Below are positions 25,021-33,002 of a DNA stretch of 64,000 nt, in pieces. Below the pieces are notes generated by a model. It saw nothing but the letters and a program-made list of their open reading frames with translations, was not told where the DNA came from and searched no databases. Source of the stretch: CAZAQV01 sp964487255. Lineage in GTDB: Bacteria > Myxococcota_A > Polyangia > Polyangiales > CAZAQV01. The stretch is taken from NCBI GenBank assembly GCA_964487255.1, contig CAZAQV010000022.1:1-64000 (forward strand), written 5' to 3'. Position 1 is the first letter of the stretch. Each line of letters begins with the position of its first letter. A program made the position numbers and the translations under genes.

Positions 25021-25866
25021 ATGAGTACGATTGCAGTCTTGGGGATTGGGCTTTTGGGCGACGGTTTTGCGCGAAACCTCATCGACAAAGGCCACACGGT
25101 CCAAGTGTGGAACCGGACGGCGAGTAAGGCTGCGCCGCTTGCAGAGGCGGGCGCTAAAGTCGCGGCTACGCCAGCCGAGGCCGTTGCGGGTGCTTCGCGG
25201 GTTCACCTCGTGCTCAAGTCCGACGAAGCGGTCGACGAGGTCATCGCGGCGCTTCGCCCGAGCCTGGGGGATGGCGTATTCGTCATTGACCACAGCACCA
25301 ATCTGCCGGCCGGCGTGGCCGAACGTTTCGCGCGTTTGCGCGGCGAGGGCGTGCGCTACATGCACGCACCCGTCTTTATGGGGCCCGATGACACGCGTCA
25401 CGCGACGGGACTGATGCTACTGTCGGGGCCGGCCGAGGACGAAGCAGCGCTGCGCAAGGACCTCGAGACGATGGCCGAAGAGTTGGAGTACTTCGGCGAC
25501 GAGCCTGACAAAGCCGCAAAGATCAAGATCATTGGCAATGGCTTACTCATGGTGCTGGTGGGCGGCATGGGTGACCTTTTCAAGCTCGGCAAGGCTGCGG
25601 GCATAGGCCACGAAGCGGTGCTTGAGCTCTTTGGGCATTTTGCGCCGTCAGCTGCGGGCATGGGGCAACGGTCGGTGGGCGCGTCGTCGCGACCCGCCGA
25701 CTTCACGATGACCATGGCGCGCAAAGACCTCGCGCTGATGCTCAAGACCGCGGGGCCGGACGCTGAGCTGTGCGTGCTTCCCTCGATCGCTGCTGCGATG
25801 GACCGCGCCATCGAGCAGGGTCGCGGAGAACAGGACTTTACGTCCCTTGCCGATCCAACTCGCTAG
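25021..25866 (+). CDS. NAD(P)-dependent beta-hydroxyacid dehydrogenase (6PGDH/HIBADH superfamily)
   Basis: 281 residues from ATG 25021. Rossmann start IAVLGIGLLGDGFARNL (GxGxxG at about 7-12), WNRTASKA (NADP-type Arg/Thr context), VFVIDHSTNLPAG and YMHAPVFMGPDD (substrate loop), and the conserved Lys segment AAKIKIIGNGLLMVLVGGMGD at about 160-178. The usual KxxxN has Gly-Asn (IIGNG) in the right place. It likely acts on a short beta-hydroxyacid such as 3-hydroxyisobutyrate or a glyoxylate-type compound. The GGDEF gene follows after 28 bases and may be co-transcribed. Confidence 0.87.
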   Translation: MSTIAVLGIGLLGDGFARNLIDKGHTVQVWNRTASKAAPLAEAGAKVAATPAEAVAGASRVHLVLKSDEAVDEVIAALRPSLGDGVFVIDHSTNLPAGVAERFARLRGEGVRYMHAPVFMGPDDTRHATGLMLLSGPAEDEAALRKDLETMAEELEYFGDEPDKAAKIKIIGNGLLMVLVGGMGDLFKLGKAAGIGHEAVLELFGHFAPSAAGMGQRSVGASSRPADFTMTMARKDLALMLKTAGPDAELCVLPSIAAAMDRAIEQGRGEQDFTSLADPTR

Positions 25867-25894
25867 CGCGAAAATCGAAGGCATCGGAGTCCTC

Positions 25895-26716
25895 ATGAAA
25901 AGTCGCACGCAAGTCGCGGTGGGCTGTCTCGTCGTTCTGCTCGCTGTGGCTTGGCTCGATCACTTCACGGGACCGGAGGTCGCGTTTTCGCTCTTCTATC
26001 TTTTTCCGATCGGGTTTGCAGCCTGGCACGCCGGTCGGCCCGCCGGACTGGTCACTGCGCTCGTCGGTGCCTTGTGCTGGGGCTACGTCGATCGCGTTGC
26101 GGGACTTAACTACTCGAGCAGCTTGGTCGCGGTATGGAACGCCACCATGCGATTTTGCATCTTCGTGCTCGTGGTCATTCTCCTCAGCCGCTTGCGCGAG
26201 GTGATCGAGCGAGAGAAGCTCGCATCCCAAACCGACAACCTGACCGGTCTCTGGAACCGCGGCGGATTTTTCGCGCTGCTCGAAAGCGAGCTCGCACGAA
26301 AAGCGCGGGCGGGTGGGGTGGTCTCGCTGGCGTACATCGACCTCGACGACTTTAAGCAGGTCAACGACCAAAAGGGACACAGAGAGGGCGACCAGGTGCT
26401 CGTGACGACCGCCTCGGTGCTTCGCCGGTCCGTACGTCGCGGCGACGTGGTGGCACGTCTGGGTGGTGATGAGTTCGTGCTGTTGCTCTCGGACAGCGAC
26501 GAGAAAGCCGCGCTTTTGGCTTGCGAGCACATTCAGCAGGCGCTCGCGCAGGCATTCATCGACGGAGGTTGGTCGGTGCGGGCTAGCGTCGGCGTGGTGT
26601 GTGCAGATCCGCAGTGCGCCTCCGCCGACCTCTTGCTCGCGCAGGCGGACGAGGCGATGTACCGGGCAAAGCGCTCCGGTAAAAACCGGATTGCTTCGGC
26701 CTCCGTGCGCGGTTAG
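25895..26716 (+). CDS. Membrane diguanylate cyclase (GGDEF)
   Basis: 273 residues from ATG 25895. The first 105 residues form about four membrane helices (VGCLVVLLAVAWLDHF, FSLFYLFPIGFAAWHAGR, FCIFVLVVILLSRL), resembling a MASE-like sensor. The GGDEF domain follows from TDNLTGLWNRGGF; the active site is GGDEF at about 190-194, intact. An RxxD I-site (RRGD) sits five residues before it, so product inhibition by c-di-GMP is expected. The metal Asp is in YIDLDDFKQVND. It should synthesise c-di-GMP in response to a membrane signal. It lies 28 bases after the dehydrogenase gene. Confidence 0.94.
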   Translation: MKSRTQVAVGCLVVLLAVAWLDHFTGPEVAFSLFYLFPIGFAAWHAGRPAGLVTALVGALCWGYVDRVAGLNYSSSLVAVWNATMRFCIFVLVVILLSRLREVIEREKLASQTDNLTGLWNRGGFFALLESELARKARAGGVVSLAYIDLDDFKQVNDQKGHREGDQVLVTTASVLRRSVRRGDVVARLGGDEFVLLLSDSDEKAALLACEHIQQALAQAFIDGGWSVRASVGVVCADPQCASADLLLAQADEAMYRAKRSGKNRIASASVRG

Positions 26717-26723
26717 TGCAGTC

Positions 26724-26894
26724 TCACGTGTGCTTGGGTCGGAACACGCGCAGCAGCAGGTTGACGAGGATCGTGAGCGCGATGCTCAGAAGAATCGATC
26801 CTACGATCGAGATTTGAAAGCCGACGGCTTGGCCGATGAGCCAAAGCACGCACACGGCGGCGATGAGAATCAAAAGCGAACGCATCCATTTCAT
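26724..26894 (-). CDS. Small two-helix membrane protein
   Basis: 56 residues from ATG 26894 (MKWMRSLLILIAAVCVLWLI), an internal start inside a longer open frame; the upstream part is hydrophilic and not conserved-looking. Two hydrophobic helices of about 17-20 residues are joined by QAVGFQIS, and the C-terminus is basic (RVFRPKHT). It resembles many uncharacterised envelope-stress or phage-shock-type small proteins, without a specific match. It converges with the diguanylate cyclase gene, with seven bases between them. Confidence 0.55.
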   Translation of the reverse strand: MKWMRSLLILIAAVCVLWLIGQAVGFQISIVGSILLSIALTILVNLLLRVFRPKHT

Positions 26895-26966
26895 GCCCTC
26901 GATGCGCTGCAAAGCGCGTGCCTCGTGATTAACGCTGTGTCGGCCGACCAATCGTGTCTGCAGTGA

Positions 26967-26988
26967 GACGCAATGTCACGATTGCGTC
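26967..26988. terminator. Strong hairpin downstream of the Cys-rich lipoprotein gene
   Basis: GACGCAAT pairs with ATTGCGTC (8 bp perfect) around the loop GTCACG. It starts 26 bases beyond the stop at 27015 of a reverse-strand gene and before a separate small gene. There is no U-run, so it is a terminator-like or processing hairpin by position. Confidence 0.5.
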
Positions 26989-27014
26989 AGCCTTGTTGCT
27001 CAACAGTCGTACAC

Positions 27015-27929
27015 TCAAGGCGTCGTCGAAGAGCGGTCGATGCAGCGGTTGCGCTCTGCGCTACAGAACTGATCGTCGTCGCAACGGTCTTGACCAATGC
27101 ATATCCCTGCCTGACACATCTCTGCATTGGTACATTTGAGTCCGTCGTTGCAACCCTCGCCATCGGGGCGGGACGTCCAAGCTGCGTTGCTCACGCTGGG
27201 CAAACATATCTCGCAATCGTTGGCGGGGTTTTTCTTGCCCTCATCGACGCACACACCGTCGATGGCACAGCCGCGCTCTTCGACCACGCACGCGCCCTCC
27301 GACTCACTGCACTTGAGCACTTCGCACGCTGCCCCAGCGCACTGCATGTCATCACCGCCGTCGCATTTGCCATTTCCGTCGCAGGTTTCGTGGACCTTGC
27401 AGAACTTGGCGTCGCAGGCGGTGCCTTTGGGCAGATTCTCTTGCACGCACGAACCGGTGGAGGGCTCGCACACGCCGGTGGTGCACGCCGAGTCGTACCG
27501 ACTACAATCTCGCTCTCGCCCACCGCCACAAACGCCTGCAGTGCACGATTGTCCCACCGTACACTTCTGTGTTGAGCACGACTGTCCGTCCGGTTCATTG
27601 CGCAGGACGCATTGCCCAGATTCGCACGCAATGCGTTGGCACGGGTTTGATGTGCTTCCGCAGTCGGCAGCGTGGCTACACTGCGCGGAAATCATCGCGT
27701 CAGGCATCGCAATCGTTGCATCTTGATGCGCGGCTGGGGTGCCACCGTCGGACGACGTCGTCATCGCGTCGGCTTCGCCCGCGCCAGCGTCAGGGCGGAG
27801 ATCGTTCCCGGCGTCGACAGTCGAGTTTGCGTCAGAACCAACACCAGGTTGCAGGCGGCTTTCGTCAATGTCAGTGATGAGTTGACAGGACGCGCATAGC
27901 AGTAGCGTAAGGGTGGCCAGCGCTCTCAT
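27015..27929 (-). CDS. Cys-rich lipoprotein with Asp/Ala linker
   Basis: 304 residues. Signal LTLLLCASC with lipid Cys15, a 65-residue Asp/Ala/Gly/Thr linker, then about 30 Cys in repeated units such as CSTQKCTVGQSCTAGVCGGG, CVQENLPKGTACDAKFC and NDGLKCTNAEMCQAGIC, each about 40-45 residues. The spacing (CxxGxC, GxxCxxGxC) is close to the Stig1/dickkopf-like Cys repeats common in myxobacterial lipoproteins. It overlaps the upstream TPR/PEGA gene by one base (TGATG), so the two are translationally coupled. A surface structural role is likely. Confidence 0.78.
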   Translation of the reverse strand: MRALATLTLLLCASCQLITDIDESRLQPGVGSDANSTVDAGNDLRPDAGAGEADAMTTSSDGGTPAAHQDATIAMPDAMISAQCSHAADCGSTSNPCQRIACESGQCVLRNEPDGQSCSTQKCTVGQSCTAGVCGGGRERDCSRYDSACTTGVCEPSTGSCVQENLPKGTACDAKFCKVHETCDGNGKCDGGDDMQCAGAACEVLKCSESEGACVVEERGCAIDGVCVDEGKKNPANDCEICLPSVSNAAWTSRPDGEGCNDGLKCTNAEMCQAGICIGQDRCDDDQFCSAERNRCIDRSSTTP

Positions 27930-28816
27930 CAGAATGCCCCTCTTGCTTGTACGCCCACGGTGTGCGCGCCGGCGACCGGCTCGATACGCAGCACCGTTTC
28001 GTTGCGCGCAGGGTGCTCGTCGTCGCTGGCGTCGAGCAGTAGCGAGGCGACTGTCCCGACCGCGAAAACTGCCGCGCCCGCAAACGCGATGTCCGAGACG
28101 AGCGAGTAGCGTTTGGTGTCGTCGTAGCGCTCTTGTGTGGGCGATGCCTGGTAGTCCGACTGTGCATCGAGTGCAGCAACGCCAAAGCCGATTCCCGTTC
28201 CGAGCGCAGCCAAGCTCGCGCCTGCGAAGAGCCAGGCGGCAACGTTGGTCCCTCCCTCGTCCGAAGCACGCTGACGATGTGCGCCATGCACTTCGTAGGT
28301 AACGCCAGCGTGCATGGTTCTCTGCTCCGTGACGCGCTCACCTTGGGGCGAAATGAGTTCGACGCGGTGCGGCCCAGGAGTGACTTTGACCTGAGTTGGG
28401 GTTTGTCCCGCCTCGGTCTCGCCGTCGATGCGAATGGTCCAGCCCGGCTTCTCGCTCGTGAGCTGAAGGGTGGCCGGAAGCTTGCTGCGAAGGCGTTCGA
28501 TCTGGGCGCGGACCTCGGGGCTTCGCGTTTCGGGATCGGCGAAGAACGACTCGAGGGTTTCGAGTGCGGCCTCGTAACGTCCTTGACGCTCCTGCACAGT
28601 CGCGATCGCGATGGCGGTCGTTTCGTGAGGGAGGATCGCTTGCGCCAGCTTAAAGTTGTCGATCGCAAGGTCGAGTTGGTCGTGCTCGACCGCGGAGAGC
28701 CCTGCAGCGTACGCTTCGCGAGCTCGCTCGCGGTCGTGCGTGTCGTCGGCCGAGACGGACGCCGAGAAAGTGGGCGTCGCGACGAGTGCGATGATGAGGA
28801 AGGTTCTTGTCAGCAC
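27929..28816 (-). CDS. TPR-type, PEGA-like membrane-anchored protein
   Basis: About 295 residues from GTG 28816, which begins a signal (LTRTFLIIALVATPTFSASV); the longer frame upstream is less convincing. TPR-like helices (REAYAAGLSAVEHDQLDLAI, LETLESFFADPETRS) cover about 30-120. A PEGA-like beta unit follows (WTIRIDGETEAGQTPTQ, TPGPHRVELISPQGE at about 135-175), then two C-terminal hydrophobic helices (WLFAGASLAALGTGIGFGVA and IAFAGAAVFAVGTVASLLLD). This is a common myxobacterial architecture for envelope scaffolds. It is upstream in the coupled pair with the Cys-rich lipoprotein. Confidence 0.8.
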   Translation of the reverse strand: MLTRTFLIIALVATPTFSASVSADDTHDRERAREAYAAGLSAVEHDQLDLAIDNFKLAQAILPHETTAIAIATVQERQGRYEAALETLESFFADPETRSPEVRAQIERLRSKLPATLQLTSEKPGWTIRIDGETEAGQTPTQVKVTPGPHRVELISPQGERVTEQRTMHAGVTYEVHGAHRQRASDEGGTNVAAWLFAGASLAALGTGIGFGVAALDAQSDYQASPTQERYDDTKRYSLVSDIAFAGAAVFAVGTVASLLLDASDDEHPARNETVLRIEPVAGAHTVGVQARGAF

Positions 28817-29014
28817 ATTCGCGCTATTTGCAAGTTCCGTGCACGCGCTGCCGAAAGCCCTGAGTTCCGGCGTTAGCTCCATTTTCGGGTTCGCGGCGTG
28901 GCGCGCGGATGCTGGAGCATGACGACCGTCCGTGACGCTCTGTCACGAACAGGCGCATTTTGCCCCGCCCACGCACAGCCTTTGGTCTCTGACTTCCAGT
29001 GCTAGGCTTTGGGC

Positions 29015-30289
29015 GTGAGGCGAACAGCGCTTGCATTGCTAAGTTTGGTGATTGGACTGTTGAGCAGTTGCTCAGATTCGGAGCTGCCCGCGCGTCCGAA
29101 CGCAGGCGACGCGACGGTGCCATCGGATGCGGATGGTGACGCTGGCGTCGATGGGCACCTGCAGACTGATGCGGCAACGAACGGACCGGTCGACGCCGGC
29201 ATCGACGGCTCAGCACTTGAGGATTCGGCTGTCGATTCACACGTGCGCCAAGAGCCGATCGCGCCGCTTAGCGTGGCGCACAACAGCTCCTGCGCCATCG
29301 TCGATGGCAAGGTCTACTGTTGGGGAAGTGCCCAGTTTGGTCAGCTCGGTGAAGGTACGCGCGACGATGATCCGCACCCGACGCCACTGCAGCTGCCCGT
29401 CAGCGATGCGCGTTTCGTACGCCTGAGCCGTTGGGCTAACCATGTGGTGACAGCGAACGGCGAACTTTGGGCCGCCGGGCTCAACAACCACGGACAACTT
29501 CCCTTCGAGAGCACGGCACTCAAGCGCGTCGATGTCGAGCCCGTTTCGCTTGCGGTCGGCAGCTATGACGTGGGGTGCATCGTGATGCGTGCGGACGGTG
29601 AGGTGCGTTGTCGAGGCAGCAACGACCTCGGCGGTGTGGGTGATGGCAGCACCGAGTCGCGAGACGTCTATGTCTCGACCGGTCTCAAGGGTGTTACCGC
29701 GATCGTGGCCGGCCTCGACTTTGTGTGCGCTGTGTCGGGAGGCGCGCTCTACTGCTGGGGCAACAATGACAAAGGCCAAGTTGGCAATGGTAAAGGCGGC
29801 GACGGTGCCTACGAGGTTGCGCCGACCAAGGTCTCAGTTCCGGGTGTGGTGCGTGCGGTTGCGGCCGGATCACGACACGCTTGCGCAAGCAACAGCGAGG
29901 GCGCGGTCTATTGTTGGGGCATCAACTGGGGCAAGCAGGCGGGGGCGTCGTCGGATGCCCAAGCGTGTGGACCGCACGCTTGTGTGCGGGCGCCCCAATC
30001 GGTCGATGTCACGGCCTCCGGTGATCTGGCACTTTCGGACGGTGCCAGTTGTGTCATCGACGATGCGGGAAACGTCGCGTGTTGGGGCTCGGGCGCGGCT
30101 GCAGCCGGGGGCGCACAGGTCGGTGCAGCGACCGCGCTCGCCTCTGGGCATGAGAGCAACCACTTTTGCGCCGCCACCGCCGCCAAGGTGCTGTGCTGGG
30201 GCAACAGCGATACCAAGGGACAGCTGGGTCGCGGCGGGGTTGTGAGCGACGAGCAGGCAAAAAAACCCGCGCCGGTTGCTCTCCCGTAG
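29015..30289 (+). CDS. RCC1-repeat lipoprotein
   Basis: About 424 residues from GTG 29015 (a TTG six bases upstream is the alternative). Signal LLSLVIGLLSSC with Cys19, a 60-residue Asp/Ala linker, then RCC1-type beta-propeller blades: SCAIVDGKVYCWGSAQFGQL, ELWAAGLNNHGQL, VCAVSGGALYCWGNNDKGQV, ACASNSEGAVYCWGINWGK, CVIDDAGNVACWGSG and FCAATAAKVLCWGNSDTKGQ. Each blade has the C...V.CWG.N..GQLG signature. Seven-bladed RCC1 propellers usually bind proteins. It is surface-tethered. The partner is unknown. Confidence 0.9.
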   Translation: MRRTALALLSLVIGLLSSCSDSELPARPNAGDATVPSDADGDAGVDGHLQTDAATNGPVDAGIDGSALEDSAVDSHVRQEPIAPLSVAHNSSCAIVDGKVYCWGSAQFGQLGEGTRDDDPHPTPLQLPVSDARFVRLSRWANHVVTANGELWAAGLNNHGQLPFESTALKRVDVEPVSLAVGSYDVGCIVMRADGEVRCRGSNDLGGVGDGSTESRDVYVSTGLKGVTAIVAGLDFVCAVSGGALYCWGNNDKGQVGNGKGGDGAYEVAPTKVSVPGVVRAVAAGSRHACASNSEGAVYCWGINWGKQAGASSDAQACGPHACVRAPQSVDVTASGDLALSDGASCVIDDAGNVACWGSGAAAAGGAQVGAATALASGHESNHFCAATAAKVLCWGNSDTKGQLGRGGVVSDEQAKKPAPVALP

Positions 30290-30372
30290 ATTACGGGAGC
30301 GGGAATAGACAACGCGGCCCCGCCAACGAACCGGTTTGGTACACACCGGGCATAGAAGAGCGGCCGCATGTT

Positions 30373-30681
30373 GTGCGTAGCTGGAAAGGGCTGCTAATCA
30401 AAGAACAGAGCCTGCTTGCGCTTTTGTGCGCCTCGGGTTTGTCGCTGCTTTTGGGCCTTGTGTGGTTCTTCAGCGCATTCTTGCTTCTCGGCGGGGCTTG
30501 GTTTGCCATTGTGGTCGCGCCGCATCGTTGCCCGCGTTGCCGAAACTCGTTCTATCTCTTCGCGTTTGCTTCGCGCCGGATGCAAGTGCCGCACGTGAGT
30601 CATTGCGCCAACTGCGAGTTTCCGCGTGGCTGGCTCCCGCAATGCGAACACGAACAGGCCGCCACCGGGCCCTACCGCTAG
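30373..30681 (+). CDS. Small membrane protein with a zinc-ribbon-like segment
   Basis: 102 residues from GTG 30373 (the frame is open upstream but within the gap after the RCC1 gene). A hydrophobic block SLLALLCASGLSLLLGLVWF and a second FSAFLLLGGAWFAIVV span about 12-55, then a C4 motif CPRC...CANC (RCPRCRNSFY and SHCANCEF) about 20 residues apart forms a probable zinc ribbon. The tail is basic and short. It has no named family. It follows the RCC1 gene in the same direction after 83 bases, so co-transcription is possible. Confidence 0.6.
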   Translation: MRSWKGLLIKEQSLLALLCASGLSLLLGLVWFFSAFLLLGGAWFAIVVAPHRCPRCRNSFYLFAFASRRMQVPHVSHCANCEFPRGWLPQCEHEQAATGPYR

Positions 30682-30685
30682 GCGC

Positions 30686-31636
30686 TTAGTCTGACGCTTT
30701 GTCAACCACGCTGGTGCCATCGAAAATCGCGCGTCGGGCGCGTAGTTCGTCGCACAGGAACGAAAGCATCGCTTTGACGCGCGCGGTGTGGCGCAGGTCT
30801 TCGTGCGTCAACAGCCACAGCTCCAGCGTCAAGCGTTCGAAAGGAGGCCGGATGCGCACGAGTTCTGGGTTGGGGTCGGCCATGTAACAGGGCATGATCG
30901 ACACGCCAAGGCCAGCGGTCACGGCGCGCACGATGGACATGTAGTTCGGACTCGAAAACCCGATGTGTGCGAGCGCGTCCTCGTGCTTCTTCCAAATTAA
31001 CGGTACGGCCCAGGACTCATAACCCGACGCCACGCACCAACGACACTGCTCCAGTGGCGTATCTCCGATCTCTTCTCTGTACGCGGGCGACGCATAGGTG
31101 GCGAAGCGAAACTTGCCGATGCGATAGCCCATGCTGGCGTCTGGGGGTTTTGAGGTGGCACGAATCGCGATGTCCGCTTCGCGCCGCGAGAGGTCGAGCG
31201 CAACGCCAAGTCCGATGCCCTCGACGCTGACCTCGGGGTGAAGGCGCATAAACTCGCCGAAGAGTTCGGGCCCGATGGTGGCCATAAAACCTTCGGGGCC
31301 CGTCACGCGGACGCGACCCTTGAGCTGCATGTCTTGGCCGAGCACCTCGCGGCTAAGCGCGTGCATTTCGCTCTCGACGCGTTCCGCGTAGTAGAGCGCC
31401 GCTCGTCCCGCGTCGGTCATCTTATAACCGTCGGGCAGGCGCTCGAAGAAACGCACGCCGGTGCGACTCTCGATGGCGTTCAGTCGACGGAAAACGGTGC
31501 TGTGGTTGTTACCCAGCGCGCGTGCTGCCCCGGCGAGGCTACCCGCGCGACACACCGCCAGCAGCAGATACAAGTCGTTCCACGCCAAGTCTCCAGCGAG
31601 TCGTTCCTGGTCGAACCCCGGCGCTCTCGTCACCAT
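30686..31636 (-). CDS. LysR-type transcriptional regulator
   Basis: 316 residues from ATG 31636. The winged helix-turn-helix occupies about 17-75 (LAWNDLYLLLAVCRAGSLAG, ALGNNHSTVFRRLNAIESRTG, RFFERLPDGYKMTDAGRA), followed by the periplasmic-binding-like effector domain (VRVTGPEGFMATIGPE, FEIGLGVALDLSRREADIAI-type strand, ERLTLELWLLTHED). It is divergent from a cysteine-dioxygenase-like gene, the usual layout for a LysR regulator and its target; two palindromes lie in the 128-base gap. Its effector is unknown, perhaps cysteine, cysteine sulfinate or a related thiol. Confidence 0.9.
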   Translation of the reverse strand: MVTRAPGFDQERLAGDLAWNDLYLLLAVCRAGSLAGAARALGNNHSTVFRRLNAIESRTGVRFFERLPDGYKMTDAGRAALYYAERVESEMHALSREVLGQDMQLKGRVRVTGPEGFMATIGPELFGEFMRLHPEVSVEGIGLGVALDLSRREADIAIRATSKPPDASMGYRIGKFRFATYASPAYREEIGDTPLEQCRWCVASGYESWAVPLIWKKHEDALAHIGFSSPNYMSIVRAVTAGLGVSIMPCYMADPNPELVRIRPPFERLTLELWLLTHEDLRHTARVKAMLSFLCDELRARRAIFDGTSVVDKASD

Positions 31637-31661
31637 CAACACGTCCTATCTTGTGCTTGCG

Positions 31662-31690
31662 TTTTTGCAAAAAGAGTTGCCGAAATCGGC
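31662..31690. promoter_or_regulatory. Two palindromes in the LysR/cupin intergenic region
   Basis: TTTTTGCAAAAA (31662-31673) is a perfect 12-bp palindrome; GCCGA-AA-TCGGC (31679-31690) is a second with 5-bp arms. They lie between divergent starts at 31636 and 31765, the place for LysR operator sites. Binding by the LysR product is inference. Confidence 0.55.
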
Positions 31691-31764
31691 TAATTACCTT
31701 GCGATAGAGAACAGGCTAGCTTGGATTCATGGGCAAAACACACAGCCCAGAAGGAGAAATCACC

Positions 31765-32406
31765 ATGACCCCATTTTCCATCCAATCGTTCGCGGCCTAC
31801 TGTGAAAGAGCCATGGCCGAGGCGCCAAACCGCCGCGAGGCGGCCGAGCGCTGCCTGGAGCAGGCCCTGCAGCGTTACGCGGGCGCCGAGATCATCGAAG
31901 CCCTCGAAGCCGCCGTTCCAGCAGGTGCCAGCATCGGCGAGCTGGTGGTCTTCCGCAGCAGCGAACTCACCATGCTCTACGCGCGCGTCCCGCCTCGTTT
32001 CAAGAGCGGCATTCACGACCACACAGTTTTTGCTTGCATGGGACAACTCGAAGGGGCGGAGCGCAGCGTCGTCTACGAGCGTTCGGAGTCGGGAGCAGCC
32101 CTTGAGGTCGCACAGACGCAGACCATCTCTGCCGGGCAGGTCATGAGTCTTCCTGAAGACGCGATTCATCACATCGAAAACCCGGAGTACGCGGTCAGCC
32201 GTTCGCTTCACATCTATGGCGGGGACTTCGAAGCCGTCCGCGAACATCGCAGCCTGTGGTCCCATGACGACCATACGCAATCGCCCTTCAGTTTCCCCAA
32301 GCTTCTCCAAGAGTCGGTCAAAGGCATGAAGCTGGACCGAAACCAAGAAGGTCTCGATGCGATCCTCAAGGCGATCCCCGACGCGCGCGCATGGGTGGAG
32401 GCGTGA
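31765..32406 (+). CDS. Cysteine-dioxygenase-like cupin
   Basis: 213 residues from ATG 31765 preceded by an AAGGAGA ribosome binding site 8 bases upstream. A double-stranded beta-helix fold is indicated: the metal motif HDH at about 84-86 (SGIHDHTVF), a further His pair at about 134 (DAIHHIENP) and His149 in SLHIYGGDF complete the 3-His facial site of cysteine dioxygenase type 1. Type-1 enzymes often show a CxxE or RxW variation that cannot be judged here. It probably oxidises a thiol such as cysteine or mercaptopropionate. LysR gene divergent upstream; the next ORF overlaps its stop by four bases. Confidence 0.82.
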   Translation: MTPFSIQSFAAYCERAMAEAPNRREAAERCLEQALQRYAGAEIIEALEAAVPAGASIGELVVFRSSELTMLYARVPPRFKSGIHDHTVFACMGQLEGAERSVVYERSESGAALEVAQTQTISAGQVMSLPEDAIHHIENPEYAVSRSLHIYGGDFEAVREHRSLWSHDDHTQSPFSFPKLLQESVKGMKLDRNQEGLDAILKAIPDARAWVEA

Positions 32407-32561
32407 GTAGCTACGACTTTGCTCTCGAGGCGCACCTTCTTTGGTGCGCCTGCCGCGCAGCGCAGCCCGAGTTGTCGCAAACGCTCGAAATGAAGGATCA
32501 AAAGAGCCTCTCGCAACGCGCACGCCGTTCCTGGTTTGGCCGCTTGGCAACCAACGACTAG
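32403..32561 (+). CDS. 52-residue ORF translationally overlapping the cupin gene
   Basis: GTG 32403 overlaps the cupin stop (GTGA). The product starts VSSYDFALEAHLLWCACR and ends RRSWFGRLATND; it has two Cys and a basic end. Its stop overlaps the convergent cupin gene (32558) by four bases. Overlap with a real gene on both sides and codon usage like the neighbours make it a plausible small gene, but conservation cannot be tested here. Confidence 0.45.
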   Translation: MSSYDFALEAHLLWCACRAAQPELSQTLEMKDQKSLSQRARRSWFGRLATND

Positions 32562-32947
32562 CGAGGCCGATGTTCGGTGCCCAGCCCTGCGGTGATAAAT
32601 AGAGCCGTCGCTTCGCCCTCAATGTCCGCGGTGTGCCAGACGCCTGCGGCGTTGATGGCGTACTCGCCGGTTCGCAAAAGGGTCCGGCGTTCTTTTCCGT
32701 CTAGCTCCTGTACCAACGTTAGCTCTCCATCGAGGCAGAGCACGACTTCGTCGCCTTTGGGGTGCATCTCCCAAACATCCCAGGATTTATCGAAGCGGTG
32801 CATCGAGACGAGTCGTGCCTCGGCGCCGTCCGCTGCATGGCGCTCGGCGTAGTCCGCATACCACTGCATGCCGGTGAAACTGGGCTCGATTAGAGCGGTT
32901 GCTCCGAGGCCAAGGTGAATGGGGTTGTCAACGAGTTTGTTCGCCAT
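32558..32947 (-). CDS. Small cupin-domain protein
   Basis: 129 residues from ATG 32947 (a longer frame starts five codons upstream). A single cupin: VWEMHPKGDEVVLCLDGELTL is the first motif (G.E..H-like, with one His) and GEYAINAAGVWHTADIEG the second, with His about 40 residues later. The metal ligands are incomplete (one His in place of two in motif 1), so it may be a non-catalytic sensor or a variant enzyme. Its stop overlaps the small ORF in the opposite strand. The neighbouring thiol dioxygenase-like cupin suggests but does not prove a common theme. Confidence 0.75.
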   Translation of the reverse strand: MANKLVDNPIHLGLGATALIEPSFTGMQWYADYAERHAADGAEARLVSMHRFDKSWDVWEMHPKGDEVVLCLDGELTLVQELDGKERRTLLRTGEYAINAAGVWHTADIEGEATALFITAGLGTEHRPR

Positions 32948-33002
32948 GGCCCCAAAGAACATCTTCTCAAGGGTCGCGTCAATGGTGCTCAGCTAAGGTT
33001 GT

